Of a stretch of DNA of 64,000 nucleotides, positions 42,356 through 50,573 are shown piece by piece (position 1 is the first letter of the stretch; each line of letters starts with the position of its first letter). The notes under the pieces were generated by a model. The model saw only the letters and a program-made list of their open reading frames with translations, made no database searches and was not told where the DNA came from. Origin of the DNA: Actinophytocola sp963826035 (GTDB taxonomy: Bacteria > Actinomycetota > Actinomycetes > Mycobacteriales > Pseudonocardiaceae). The translations under genes and the position numbers were made by a program. The stretch covers positions 248,001-312,000 of the forward strand of contig CAWGVZ010000015.1 in assembly GCA_963826035.1 (NCBI GenBank). Reading direction: 5' to 3'.

Positions 42356-42517
42356 GAGGCCGCGCGAAGAGGGCTGGTGGCGCCCGCCGCGCCGAGGCGG
42401 CCCCTGGCGGCACCGCGCCGGCATCGAAGTACGGTCCGGTACGACGACGCCGGCGCGGCACCGCCAGGAACCACCTCGATCACGACGGGCATCCACCGAC
42501 CCTCTTCGCGCGGCCTC
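42356..42517. repeat. dispersed hairpin repeat, copy 2, with nested inverted repeat
   Basis: Perfect 18-bp outer arms (42356-42373 and 42500-42517) enclose the same loop sequence as copy 1. A 71-bp segment (42398-42468) is inserted between GCCGCGCCGAGG and AACCACCTCG; it is itself a 20-bp inverted repeat (18/20 matches) beginning CCTGGCGGCACCG. Copy 2 lies between convergent genes and could terminate both. Confidence 0.8.
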
Positions 42518-42724
42518 TTACTCGTCCACCCACTCCAGCAGGTCACCGGGCTGGCACTCGAGCACCCGGCACATGGCTTCCAGGGTGCTGAACCGCACGG
42601 CCTTGGCGCGGCCGTTCTTCAGTACCGCCACGTTCGCCGGCGTGAGCCCGACCCGCTCGGCGAACTCGCCCACGCTCATCTTGCGTTTGGCCAACTCGAC
42701 GTCGATACGCACCACGATCGGCAT
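42518..42724 (-). CDS. small XRE-family regulator (YozG type)
   Basis: A 68-residue Cro/C1-type helix-turn-helix protein (KMSVGEFAERVGLTPANVAV, ~15-34, ending ECQPGDLLEWVDE). It is the partner always seen next to DUF2975 membrane proteins in many bacteria. The ATG at 42724 overlaps the last base of that gene's stop (TGATG). Likely controls the pair; the signal is unknown. Confidence 0.88.
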   Translation of the reverse strand: MPIVVRIDVELAKRKMSVGEFAERVGLTPANVAVLKNGRAKAVRFSTLEAMCRVLECQPGDLLEWVDE

Positions 42725-43203
42725 CAGATCACCGAGTCCAGGTCGGTCCGCAGCGCGGTGGCCTGCCGCAACAGCGCCCGCATGACCACCATCAGGAGGC
42801 CGAGCACGCTGACTCCCGTGGTCACGAGGAACAGCAGCATCGGCATGCCGGGGTCGTCCGCGTTGAACCCCACCCAGAGCAGCACGCCCACGAGCACTGC
42901 CCACGCGACGCCGATGGCCCACACGATGGCGTCCACCCACCCCATGGCGGCCTTGCTGAAGATGGTGTCGTTCTTCACCAGCGTGAGCAGTTTCCAGGTC
43001 GCCACGAGCACCACCTGAACACACAGCACGAGGAACACGGCGATGATGGTCGCCGGCCAGCGCAGGGGCGCGTCGTTCGGATTCTCGCGGGCCATGTGCG
43101 CGAACTGGCCGGGCAGGGACAGGGTCTGGAACACAACGAGAACCCCGAACAGCACCACGAGGAAGATTCTGAGCAGGGCTACGGCCCGACGCGCTGTCAG
43201 CAT
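42724..43203 (-). CDS. DUF2975 membrane protein
   Basis: A 159-residue protein with four membrane helices (~10-30, ~49-71, ~92-113, ~123-143). The segment KLLTLVKNDTIFSKAAMGWVDAI is the DUF2975 hallmark. The family is paired with a small XRE regulator, here translated immediately after it, and is thought to form a membrane-linked regulatory unit; its role is unproven. Confidence 0.85.
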   Translation of the reverse strand: MLTARRAVALLRIFLVVLFGVLVVFQTLSLPGQFAHMARENPNDAPLRWPATIIAVFLVLCVQVVLVATWKLLTLVKNDTIFSKAAMGWVDAIVWAIGVAWAVLVGVLLWVGFNADDPGMPMLLFLVTTGVSVLGLLMVVMRALLRQATALRTDLDSVI

Positions 43204-43234
43204 GCATCGAGTATCGGCCGGTGTCTATCGATTG

Positions 43235-44839
43235 TCAATCGGTCTCTCTTGATTTGCGATGCCTTCTGCGGTCCTCGTCGGGCAGGCGCCGCGGCCGTGG
43301 GCTGTCCGGGTCCCGGGGCCGGCGCGGCCGTGGCTCGTCGGGTTGACCCGGCCGGTCACGGCGGGCCTTGTTCGGTTGCCCAGCGCGCGTCCTGTCGCGT
43401 TGACCCGGTTGGTCGCCGCGCGCGCGATTCGGCTGGCTGGCCCGGTCATCGCGAGCCCGTTTCGGCTGGCTGGCCCGGTCACGTGCTTTGTTCGGGTCGC
43501 GGGTCCTGGCGCCCTGGCGGGTCCCGTTCGCGCGAGTGCGGGCCGGCTCGGGCGCGCTCGGTTCGGCCGCCGCCACCGCGGCCGCCAGGGCGGTCGTCAC
43601 GGGCACCGCGGCGATCAGGCCGATGCTCCCGACCAGCGTCCGCACGATCTCCTGCGCGATCGTCTGCGACGTCAGGATGTTCGTGATCCCCACGCCGGAG
43701 ATCGACGAGTACAGCAGCACGGGCAGCGCCGCGCCCGCGTACGCCATCACCAGGGTGTTCACGGCCGACGCCACGTGGTCGCGGCCGATCCGCAGCGCGG
43801 AGGTGTAGAGCTGTCGCCGCGACAGGTTCGGGTTCGCCGCGCGCAACTCCCACACGGCGCTGGTCTGCGTGACCGTCACGTCGTCCAGCACCCCGAGCGC
43901 GCCGATCACCACGCCCGCCAGCAGCAGCCCCCGGGTGTCGATCGCATGGCCCAGCGCGCCCACCAGCTGTGACGTGTCCTCGTCCAGCCCCGTGAGCTTG
44001 GCGAACGCCGACCACAACGCGCCGAGCGCCCCGATGAGCGCCAGGCTGACCATCGTCCCGAGCACGGCGGTCGACGTCCGCGCGGACAGCCCGTGGGTCA
44101 GGTACAGCACCACGAACATGATCACGCCGGCGCCGAAGACCGCCACCAGCAGCGGGCTCTCCCCGGCGATGATCGCCGGCAGCACGAAGAACAGGAGTAC
44201 AGCGAAGCTCAGCCCCAGCGCGGCCAGCGCCTTCAGGCCCTGCCAGCGACCGAGCAGCAGCACGGCGGCCGCGAACAGCGCGGCCAACAGCACCAGGGGG
44301 ACGTCGCGCTGGAAGTCGACCAGCAAGTAAGAGCCGCCGTCGGTCGGGTCGCCGCCGCCATAGGACAGCACCACCTCGTCGTCGACCGCGAACCGAGGGG
44401 TGCTCGGCTCCTGCGGCACGTACGCGCGGATCTCCTGGCCCGGCGCCTCGCCGTCGGCCATGAGCACCGTGACCACCAGGCAGTCCTCGCCCGCGGGCTC
44501 GCCGACCTCGACGTCCGTGGAGCACCCGCCGATGGTCGTCGCGGTGATCCGCCCGTGGACGGGGGTGCCGGCATTGCTCGCGAAGTCGGGCGTGCCGCCG
44601 AACGGGAACAGCAGGATCGTTCCGGCCAGCGCCGCGACGGCGAACGGCACGAGCAGGATCGCGATGAGGTTCCGCACCCGCTTGGACGCGGGCGGCGGCG
44701 GATTGTGGCTGTGGTGGTGCCCGGTGGGCGTGACGGGTTCGACCGGTTCCTCGGCGGGCTCGCTCGCCGGCTCGTCGGCGCGGGCCGGCCGGTCCCGGCC
44801 GGGCACCCGCGGAATGGGTTCGGTCTCGCCCTCGTACAC
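43235..44839 (-). CDS. YibE/F-like membrane protein
   Basis: A 534-residue protein. A Pro/Glu-rich N-terminus with HHHSHN precedes a first helix (~56-78), an extracytoplasmic domain (~80-180) with two cysteines, then seven membrane helices (~185-430) with the YibE/F signature GALGVLDDVTVTQTSAVWEL. The last ~100 residues are a low-complexity, Arg/Asp/Pro-rich tail with repeated RDRASQP-like units. The transport role suggested for the family is not established. It is 12 bases before the NadR gene end in reverse order. Confidence 0.85.
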   Translation of the reverse strand: MYEGETEPIPRVPGRDRPARADEPASEPAEEPVEPVTPTGHHHSHNPPPPASKRVRNLIAILLVPFAVAALAGTILLFPFGGTPDFASNAGTPVHGRITATTIGGCSTDVEVGEPAGEDCLVVTVLMADGEAPGQEIRAYVPQEPSTPRFAVDDEVVLSYGGGDPTDGGSYLLVDFQRDVPLVLLAALFAAAVLLLGRWQGLKALAALGLSFAVLLFFVLPAIIAGESPLLVAVFGAGVIMFVVLYLTHGLSARTSTAVLGTMVSLALIGALGALWSAFAKLTGLDEDTSQLVGALGHAIDTRGLLLAGVVIGALGVLDDVTVTQTSAVWELRAANPNLSRRQLYTSALRIGRDHVASAVNTLVMAYAGAALPVLLYSSISGVGITNILTSQTIAQEIVRTLVGSIGLIAAVPVTTALAAAVAAAEPSAPEPARTRANGTRQGARTRDPNKARDRASQPKRARDDRASQPNRARGDQPGQRDRTRAGQPNKARRDRPGQPDEPRPRRPRDPDSPRPRRLPDEDRRRHRKSRETD

Positions 44840-44851
44840 CGGAGCAGTGTC

Positions 44852-45964
44852 TCAGCCCAGGGGCTCGGCGTAGGCCAGGTGGGTGGTGAGCAGCCGGTCG
44901 CACGTCCGCACGGCCTCGGCGAGCCGCGTCTCGGGGGAACCGGTCAGCAGCTGCCACGGCACGCCGCGCCGGTCGAGGAGCTCGGCGAACCGCGCGGTCA
45001 TCCACTCGCGCCGGTGCTCGCCGTCGCGCCAGCCGTCCTGCTCGAACGGCACGCCCGTGTGGTCGGTCAACAGGTAGTGCGCCGGGCTCCTCGTGCCGAC
45101 CGCCGCGTGGACCTCGCCGGGGCAGTCGCCGAGGTAGCGTTCGCACCAGACGGTCGCCGCCCACGGGTCGTTGTCGCACACGAGGACCGGGCCGCCCGCG
45201 CGGGCCGCCGTGTCCTCCGCCTCGGCCTGCCGGTGTGCCACGTCCACGAAGTCGCCGACCGTCCACACCAGACTGTCCAGTTCGGGCACCCGGCCACCGG
45301 CGAGCGCCGTGGCGGCCGTCAGCTTGTGCTCGGTGTGGGTCCGCCCGTACTCGGCCACCCACCGGGTGCCGGCGAACGCGCCGCCCCGCGTCCGGTAGTG
45401 CTCGGCGAGGGCGCGACTCAGCGTCGTGGTGCCGGTCGACTCGGCGCCGACCACCACCACCCGCGCGGCGAGCCCGGCCCTGGTCGGTGCCGCCAGGTAG
45501 GACCAATTGCCCACCGGGTCGGCGCGGACGGCCGTGCCGGACACCGGGTGGGTGGTGCGGTCGAGGTCGACCAGCACATGCTTGGCGCCCAGCCTGCTGG
45601 CCAGCTCGGCGCCGTAGTCCTCGCTGGTGAACACGGCGTGCACGGCCGCCGCGCCCGGGTCGCCGTCGGCGATCGCCCGCCGGCCGAGCACCGCGCGGAT
45701 GATGTCCACATGGGCGGCCCAGATGTCGTCGTCGTAGTAGTCGATCGGATGATTGTCGACGTCCCCGACGATCGCGACGCCGGCCTCACCGGCGTGCTCT
45801 TCGGCCAGCCAGCGCACCCGGTCGGTCGGCGAGATCGACTCGACGTCGGAGGCGAGGACGGCCACCGTGGTCCGGGTCGACCGGGTGGCGGCCGCCCGGA
45901 TCAGGTGGTGGTGGCCGGCATGGGGCGGATAGAACTTGCCGAGCACCAGTGCGTGGCCGAACAT
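44852..45964 (-). CDS. nadR: NadR-type bifunctional NMN adenylyltransferase / ribosylnicotinamide kinase
   Basis: A 370-residue protein. The nucleotidyltransferase domain has GKFYPPHAGHHHLI (9-22) and PVSGTAVRADP (140-150); the kinase domain has a P-loop region VVGAESTGTTTLSR (171-184). It phosphorylates nicotinamide riboside and adenylates NMN, salvaging NAD. The usual P-loop lysine is Thr179 here, a change I believe occurs in related actinobacterial proteins. A PnuC transporter for the riboside is encoded at 49.8-50.4 kb. No N-terminal HTH repressor domain is present. Confidence 0.88.
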   Translation of the reverse strand: MFGHALVLGKFYPPHAGHHHLIRAAATRSTRTTVAVLASDVESISPTDRVRWLAEEHAGEAGVAIVGDVDNHPIDYYDDDIWAAHVDIIRAVLGRRAIADGDPGAAAVHAVFTSEDYGAELASRLGAKHVLVDLDRTTHPVSGTAVRADPVGNWSYLAAPTRAGLAARVVVVGAESTGTTTLSRALAEHYRTRGGAFAGTRWVAEYGRTHTEHKLTAATALAGGRVPELDSLVWTVGDFVDVAHRQAEAEDTAARAGGPVLVCDNDPWAATVWCERYLGDCPGEVHAAVGTRSPAHYLLTDHTGVPFEQDGWRDGEHRREWMTARFAELLDRRGVPWQLLTGSPETRLAEAVRTCDRLLTTHLAYAEPLG

Positions 45965-46126
45965 GCCGACATCGTCCCATGTGCCCTGCTCAGGCCGGGA
46001 AACCGCTTACCTAATGGGGTGCGGCTCGAGGCCGATGTCAGCGGGGCTCGACTTCCGTCATCGGATCTTCCGGAAAATCCTGGATACTCTGAGGTGGCAG
46101 CATTTCGTTCGACCCTAGGAGGGCAG

Positions 46127-46225
46127 ATGAACGGCACCGAGCTTGAGGTCTGGACCACCCCGGATTTCGTCGAGTACGAGACCCCCATGGAGGTCACCGC
46201 CTACGCCGCGCGTATGGAGGACTGA
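46127..46225 (+). CDS. pqqA: PQQ precursor peptide PqqA
   Basis: A 32-residue peptide with an excellent site AGGAGG before the ATG. Glu22 and Tyr26 in the MEVTAYA segment are the residues that PqqE joins by a C-C bond; after excision they become pyrroloquinoline quinone. The N-terminal half (LEVWTTPDFVEYE) is the recognition leader bound by PqqD. It heads the cluster pqqA-C-D-E-B. Confidence 0.93.
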   Translation: MNGTELEVWTTPDFVEYETPMEVTAYAARMED

Positions 46226-46236
46226 CCCCAGCGGTG

Positions 46237-46267
46237 CTGCCGGTGTGGGTTCGTCCCGCACCGGCAG
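46237..46267. promoter_or_regulatory. stem-loop between pqqA and pqqC
   Basis: CTGCCGGTGTGGG pairs with CCCGCACCGGCAG (one G-U pair) across TTCGT. A hairpin directly after a precursor peptide gene commonly acts as a partial terminator or RNA stabiliser, so that the peptide is made in excess of the enzymes; no U-tract follows. Confidence 0.6.
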
Positions 46268-46301
46268 TCCCGTGGCCCGTCTACATCGGAGGTCTCAGCG
46301 C

Positions 46302-47009
46302 GTGTCCACGTCGATTCCGGCGCGCAGCGGCGAGGAGTTCGTCGCCGAGCTGCGCGGGCTGTCCCACCGCTACTGGGGTACTCATCCGTTCCACCACCGC
46401 ATGCACGCGGGCGAACTGGCCGCGGGCGAGCTGCGGGTGTGGGCCGCCAACCGCTGGTACTACCAGTGCATGCTGCCGCAGAAGGACGCGGCGATCATCA
46501 GCAACTGTCCGGTGCCCGAGATCCGCCGCGGCTGGCTGGACCGGATCGTCTACCACGACGGCACCTCGGAGGGCGACGGCGAGAGCGGCCGGGAGCGCTG
46601 GCTGCGGCTGTGCGAGGCGGTCGGCCTCGACCGCGCGGAGGTGCTGGACGAGCGGCACGTGGCGCCCGGGGTCCGGTTCGCGGTCGACGCGTACGTGACC
46701 TTCGCCCGCACGCGGCCCTGGCTCGAGGCCGTCGCGTCCGGGCTGACCGAGATGTTCTCCGGTCACCTGATGCAGCGCCGGGTCGGGGACATGCTCGCCA
46801 ACTACGACTGGATCTCGGCGGCCGACCTCGCGTACTTCACGAACCGCATCGAGGCGGTGTCCGAAGAGGGCAAGTCCACACTGGACATCGTGGTGCGGTA
46901 CAGCGAGACCCGCGCGCAGCAGGACGCGGCGATCGCCGCCCTGTCGTTCAAGTGCGACGTGCTCTGGTCCATGCTCGACGCCATCGCGCTCGCCGCGGCG
47001 AAGGAGTAG
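46302..47009 (+). CDS. pqqC: pyrroloquinoline-quinone synthase PqqC
   Basis: A 235-residue all-helical, cofactor-free oxidase that performs the last step, ring closure and eight-electron oxidation to PQQ. Conserved features include YWGTHPFHHRMHAGEL, ANRWYYQCMLPQKDAAI and a string of active-site His/Tyr/Arg residues. GTG start at 46302 behind GGAGG. Longer in-frame sequence upstream covers pqqA and the hairpin and is not coding. Confidence 0.95.
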   Translation: MSTSIPARSGEEFVAELRGLSHRYWGTHPFHHRMHAGELAAGELRVWAANRWYYQCMLPQKDAAIISNCPVPEIRRGWLDRIVYHDGTSEGDGESGRERWLRLCEAVGLDRAEVLDERHVAPGVRFAVDAYVTFARTRPWLEAVASGLTEMFSGHLMQRRVGDMLANYDWISAADLAYFTNRIEAVSEEGKSTLDIVVRYSETRAQQDAAIAALSFKCDVLWSMLDAIALAAAKE

Positions 47010-47011
47010 CC

Positions 47012-47269
47012 ATGGCAGGAAAACCCCGGCTGCGCAAAGGGGTTCGGCTCACCTTCGACAAGACCAGGGACACCCACGTGCTCCTGTTCCCCGAGGGCGT
47101 GCTCGTCCCCAACGCCACGGCGGCCGCCGTGCTCCAGCTGTGCGACGGCGAGGCGACCGTGGAACAGATCGCCGCGCGGCTCGGCGAGCGGTTCGCCGGG
47201 GTGCGCGCCCAGGACGTCACGGATGTGTTGGCACGACTCGAAGGCAGGAGAGTTGTGGAATGGACGTGA
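47012..47269 (+). CDS. pqqD: PqqA-binding chaperone PqqD
   Basis: An 85-residue RiPP recognition element. It binds the PqqA leader and presents it to the radical SAM enzyme. The family pattern (LRKGVRLTFDKTRDTHVLLF, then GVLVPNATAAAVLQLCDG) is intact. It starts 2 bases after pqqC and overlaps pqqE by 10 bases, so PqqD and PqqE are co-translated. Confidence 0.95.
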   Translation: MAGKPRLRKGVRLTFDKTRDTHVLLFPEGVLVPNATAAAVLQLCDGEATVEQIAARLGERFAGVRAQDVTDVLARLEGRRVVEWT

Positions 47270-48357
47270 CCGTGCAACCGCCGCTCGGCATGCTCGCCGA
47301 GCTGACCCACCGCTGCCCGCTGCACTGTCCATATTGCTCCAACCCGGTCGAGCTGGCCGCCAAGAGCGACGAGCTGACCACCGCCCAGTGGCTCGACGTG
47401 CTCGACGCGGCGCGGGACCTCGGCGTACTGCAGGTGCACATGTCCGGCGGCGAGCCGCTGGCGCGGCCGGACCTGCCGGAGCTGGTCGAGCGCGCCGCCG
47501 GCCTCGGCTGCTACGTCAACCTGGTGACCAGCGGGCTCGGGTTGACCGAGCCGCGGCTTGCCGACCTGGTCGACCGGGGCCTGGCCCACGTTCAGCTGTC
47601 GGTGCAGGGCGCCGACGCGGCGCGGGCCGATGTGATCGCGGGCGCGCGGGCGCACGACCGCAAGCTCGAGGTGGCTTCGCTCGTGCACGCCGCCGGGCTG
47701 CCGCTGACCGTGAACGTGGTGCTGCACAAGGCGAATCACGACCAGGTGGGCGAGATCATCGCGCTGGCCGAGCGCATGGGCGCCGACCGTCTCGAGCTGG
47801 CGAACACGCAGTACTACGGCTGGGCGCAGCGCAACCGGCTGGCGCTCATGCCGACCCCCGAGCAGCTGGCGGCCGCCGAGCCAGTGGTGCGCGCGGCCGT
47901 GGAACGACTGCGCGGCACCATGGAGATCGTGTACGTGGTGGCCGACTACTACGAGAAGTACCCGAAGCCGTGCATGTACGGCTGGGGTGCCCGCCAGCTC
48001 ACGGTGGCGCCCAACGGCGACGTGCTGCCGTGCCCGGCGGCGTCGGTGATCTCCACGCTCACCGTGGAGAACGTGACGCGCCGGCCGCTCGCGGAGATCT
48101 GGTACTCCTCGGAGTCGTTCAACGCCTACCGCGGCGATTCGTGGATGCCCGATCCGTGCCGCTCGTGCGACCGGAAGGGGCTCGACTTCGGTGGGTGCCG
48201 GTGTCAGGCGTTCATGCTGACCGGTGACGCGGGCGCCACCGACCCGGTGTGCTCGCGGTCGCCGAAGCGCGGGCTGGTCGACGCGATCATCGAGGGCAAC
48301 GTGGCGCCGGCCGACGCTCCCGAGTTCGTGATGCGTGGACCAGCGGTGACTCGATGA
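47260..48357 (+). CDS. pqqE: radical SAM PqqA glutamate-tyrosine cross-linking enzyme PqqE
   Basis: A 365-residue radical SAM-SPASM enzyme. The SAM cluster motif is CPLHCPYC (Cys19, Cys23, Cys26), followed by MSGGEPL. The C-terminal SPASM domain has the usual Cys set (PNGDVLPCPA, CRSCDRKGLDFGGCRCQ) for auxiliary clusters. It forms the Glu-Tyr C-C bond in PqqA. ATG start inside pqqD; its stop overlaps the pqqB start (ATGA). Confidence 0.96.
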   Translation: MDVTVQPPLGMLAELTHRCPLHCPYCSNPVELAAKSDELTTAQWLDVLDAARDLGVLQVHMSGGEPLARPDLPELVERAAGLGCYVNLVTSGLGLTEPRLADLVDRGLAHVQLSVQGADAARADVIAGARAHDRKLEVASLVHAAGLPLTVNVVLHKANHDQVGEIIALAERMGADRLELANTQYYGWAQRNRLALMPTPEQLAAAEPVVRAAVERLRGTMEIVYVVADYYEKYPKPCMYGWGARQLTVAPNGDVLPCPAASVISTLTVENVTRRPLAEIWYSSESFNAYRGDSWMPDPCRSCDRKGLDFGGCRCQAFMLTGDAGATDPVCSRSPKRGLVDAIIEGNVAPADAPEFVMRGPAVTR

Positions 48358-49235
48358 GGGTGCTGCTGCTCGGCACGGCGGCCGGCGGCGGGTTCCCGCA
48401 GTGGAACTGTGCCTGCCGGTTGTGTGTGGCGTGCCGCGCCGGTGACCCGGCCGTGCCGCCGCGCGGTCAGGACTGCCTGGCGGTGAGCGCCGATGGCGTC
48501 GGTTGGTATCTGGTGAACGCCTCCCCGGACATCCGGGCGCAGGTGCTGTCCGCCCCCGCGCTGGCGCCCGGCCCGGGACCGCGGGACACCCCGCTGCGGG
48601 GCGCGCTGCTGACCGACGCCGAACTCGACCACACGCTCGGCCTGATGTTGCTGCGTGAGGGTGGCGGACTGCGGGTGTGGGCGCCGCCGGCCGTGCTGCA
48701 CGCGGTCGACGCCGGGTTCCCCATCCGCGGCGCGGTCGCCCGCTACGGCGACTGGTCCTGGGAGTCCGGCGCCTCCGGCGTGGACGTGCCGGGGCTGTCG
48801 GTCACGGCGTTCGGGGTGAGCGACAAGCGGCCGAAGTACGCACGGGAGTCCACAGCCGACGGCCCCTGGGTGGTGGCCTACCGGATCGTGGACCCGGTGA
48901 CCGGCGGCGTGCTGGTCTACGCGCCGTGCCTCGCCACGTGGCCGGACGGGTTCGACGAGTTCCTGGCGGGCGCCACGTGTGTGCTGCTGGACGGCACGTT
49001 CTTCTCGCCGGAGGAGATGGGTGGCACGGGGACGTCGGCCGCGGCCCAGCGGGCGATGGGGCACGTGCCCATCCGCGACAGTCTCGAGCGGATCGCGCGG
49101 CACCCGGACATCCGATGGCTGTACACGCACCTGAACAACACCAACCCGGTGCTCGACCGGAACTCGCGGGAGTACCGGCTGGTGCGCGACGCGGGCGCCG
49201 ACGTCCCGCCCGACGGGACGGAACTGGTCCTCTGA
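48354..49235 (+). CDS. pqqB: PQQ biosynthesis hydroxylase PqqB
   Basis: A 293-residue protein of the metallo-beta-lactamase fold. The N-terminus MRVLLLGTAAGGGFPQWNC and the Cys cluster CACRLCVACR are the PqqB signature. It hydroxylates the cross-linked diamino acid on the way to PQQ. It is the last gene of the cluster; no pqqF-like protease is nearby, so peptide trimming presumably uses another protease. Confidence 0.94.
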   Translation: MRVLLLGTAAGGGFPQWNCACRLCVACRAGDPAVPPRGQDCLAVSADGVGWYLVNASPDIRAQVLSAPALAPGPGPRDTPLRGALLTDAELDHTLGLMLLREGGGLRVWAPPAVLHAVDAGFPIRGAVARYGDWSWESGASGVDVPGLSVTAFGVSDKRPKYARESTADGPWVVAYRIVDPVTGGVLVYAPCLATWPDGFDEFLAGATCVLLDGTFFSPEEMGGTGTSAAAQRAMGHVPIRDSLERIARHPDIRWLYTHLNNTNPVLDRNSREYRLVRDAGADVPPDGTELVL

Positions 49236-49278
49236 GGGCATGCTGGTGTCGGTATCGGCGCTCGCCTAGGGAGACACG

Positions 49279-49851
49279 ATGGAACAGGTGATCCTGCTCG
49301 ACGAGCAGGGGCGGGATATCGGTGTCGCCGACAAGGCCACCGTGCACCACCGGGACACACCGCTGCACCTGGCGTTCTCCTGCTATGTGTTCAACCAGGC
49401 GGGCGAGCTGCTGGTGACCCGCCGGGCGCGGGACAAGAAGACCTGGCCGGGCGTGGTGACCAACAGCTGCTGTGGTCACCCGGCGCCGGGGGAGCCGTTC
49501 GCCGACGCGGTGGCCCGCCGCCTCCGTGACGAGCTGGGCCTGCCGGTGCCGGGCGTGGACCTGCTGCTGCCGCGGTTCCGGTACCGCGCGGTCATGGCCA
49601 ACGGTGTGGTGGAGAACGAGCTGTGCCCGGTGTTCCGCGCGGTCACGGCGGGCGCGCCGGTACCGGCCCCGGCCGAGGTCGACGAGTTCGGCTGGGTGTC
49701 GTGGTCGCTGTTCGTGAGCCTGGTGACCGGGGGAGAGCTGGCCGTGTCGCCGTGGTGCCGCGAGCAGGTGGATCAGCTGGTGACGCTGGGCGCCGACCCG
49801 CTGGGCTGGCCGGTGGCCGCCGACGCGGACCTGCCGCCCGCCGCCCGGTAG
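49279..49851 (+). CDS. idi: isopentenyl-diphosphate delta-isomerase, type I
   Basis: A 190-residue Nudix-fold isomerase interconverting IPP and DMAPP. Motifs: HLAFSCYVFNQAGELLVTRR, the catalytic Cys in TNSCCGHPAPGE, and ENELCPVFRA with the catalytic Glu. ATG start behind a short gap after pqqB. Its last 79 bases overlap the oppositely oriented pnuC gene. Confidence 0.94.
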   Translation: MEQVILLDEQGRDIGVADKATVHHRDTPLHLAFSCYVFNQAGELLVTRRARDKKTWPGVVTNSCCGHPAPGEPFADAVARRLRDELGLPVPGVDLLLPRFRYRAVMANGVVENELCPVFRAVTAGAPVPAPAEVDEFGWVSWSLFVSLVTGGELAVSPWCREQVDQLVTLGADPLGWPVAADADLPPAAR

Positions 49852-50396
49852 CTGCGCGACCAGTTGTACAGGCCCAGGACGCAGAGGCCGAGGAAGCCGA
49901 CGTACAGGATGGCCGTCAGCCACAGGTCCTTGGAGGCGTAGAGCGGGACGTAGATCAGGTCCGCGGTGATCCACAGCCACCACGACTCCAGCTTCTTGCG
50001 GGCCTGGCCCCAGGTGGCGAGCAGCGACAGCACCGTGGTGACGGCGTCGGGTAAGGGAACGGTCGAGTTGGTCTGGGTGTCGAGCGCCCAGGTGAATACC
50101 GCCGTGCCGGCGATCCCGGCCGCCGCGAGGGCGACCCACTGGCCGGAGGTGGTCCGGCTGACGCGTAAGTGGCCGTGGCCGGTGCCGCCGCGCAGCCACG
50201 CCCACCAGCCGTAGAGGGCGAGCCCCAGATAGACGATCTGGAGCGTGGCGTCGGCGTAGATGCCGGCCGCCCAGAACAGCACGAAGAACGTGATGTTGTT
50301 GGCGATACCCACCGGCCAGTTCCACACGTTCTGCCTGGTCACCAGCCACACGCACAGCGCGCCGGTCACAAAGCTGATCACTTCGACCAGCCTCAC
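49773..50396 (-). CDS. pnuC: nicotinamide riboside transporter PnuC
   Basis: A 207-residue membrane protein with about seven helices. The motifs NVWNWPVGIANNITFFVLFW and WWLWITADLIYVPLY are typical of PnuC, which imports nicotinamide riboside for NadR. GTG at 50396 follows GGGAGAA. The longer in-frame start at 50513 would add 39 residues across a palindromic operator and is unlikely. The 79-base tail overlap with idi is unusual; the tail is Ala/Ser-rich and poorly conserved in type. Confidence 0.88.
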   Translation of the reverse strand: MRLVEVISFVTGALCVWLVTRQNVWNWPVGIANNITFFVLFWAAGIYADATLQIVYLGLALYGWWAWLRGGTGHGHLRVSRTTSGQWVALAAAGIAGTAVFTWALDTQTNSTVPLPDAVTTVLSLLATWGQARKKLESWWLWITADLIYVPLYASKDLWLTAILYVGFLGLCVLGLYNWSRSYRAAGGRSASAATGQPSGSAPSVTS

Positions 50397-50415
50397 CCGA
50401 TTCTCCCTTAGTTTT

Positions 50416-50429
50416 GACTTATATAAGTC
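50416..50429. promoter_or_regulatory. perfect palindrome in the pnuC promoter
   Basis: GACTTATATAAGTC is a perfect 14-bp palindrome, strikingly AT-rich, 20 bases upstream of the pnuC start. It contains a TATATAA segment that could be the -10 region, so a repressor there would block transcription. NAD-responsive control is inferred from the gene's role. Confidence 0.6.
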
Positions 50430-50573
50430 TAGCTTGATACCCTCCGGTCCCAGCAAAACATAGGAGATCGTCCCGGCGATCCATGGGTACATCGAGTGGC
50501 CGTCAGCCGCCACCCAAGGGGAGCGGGACGCAGCTCAGCCACAAGTACGCGCCGAACTGGAGGCTAACAACGC

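Noticed and set aside
43488..43972. plus-strand frames opposite the YibE/F tail
   Set aside because: Shadow frames of a low-complexity GC-rich tail.
46143..46301. N-terminal extension of PqqC
   Set aside because: It overlaps pqqA and a hairpin; GTG at 46302 has a good ribosome site and matches family length.
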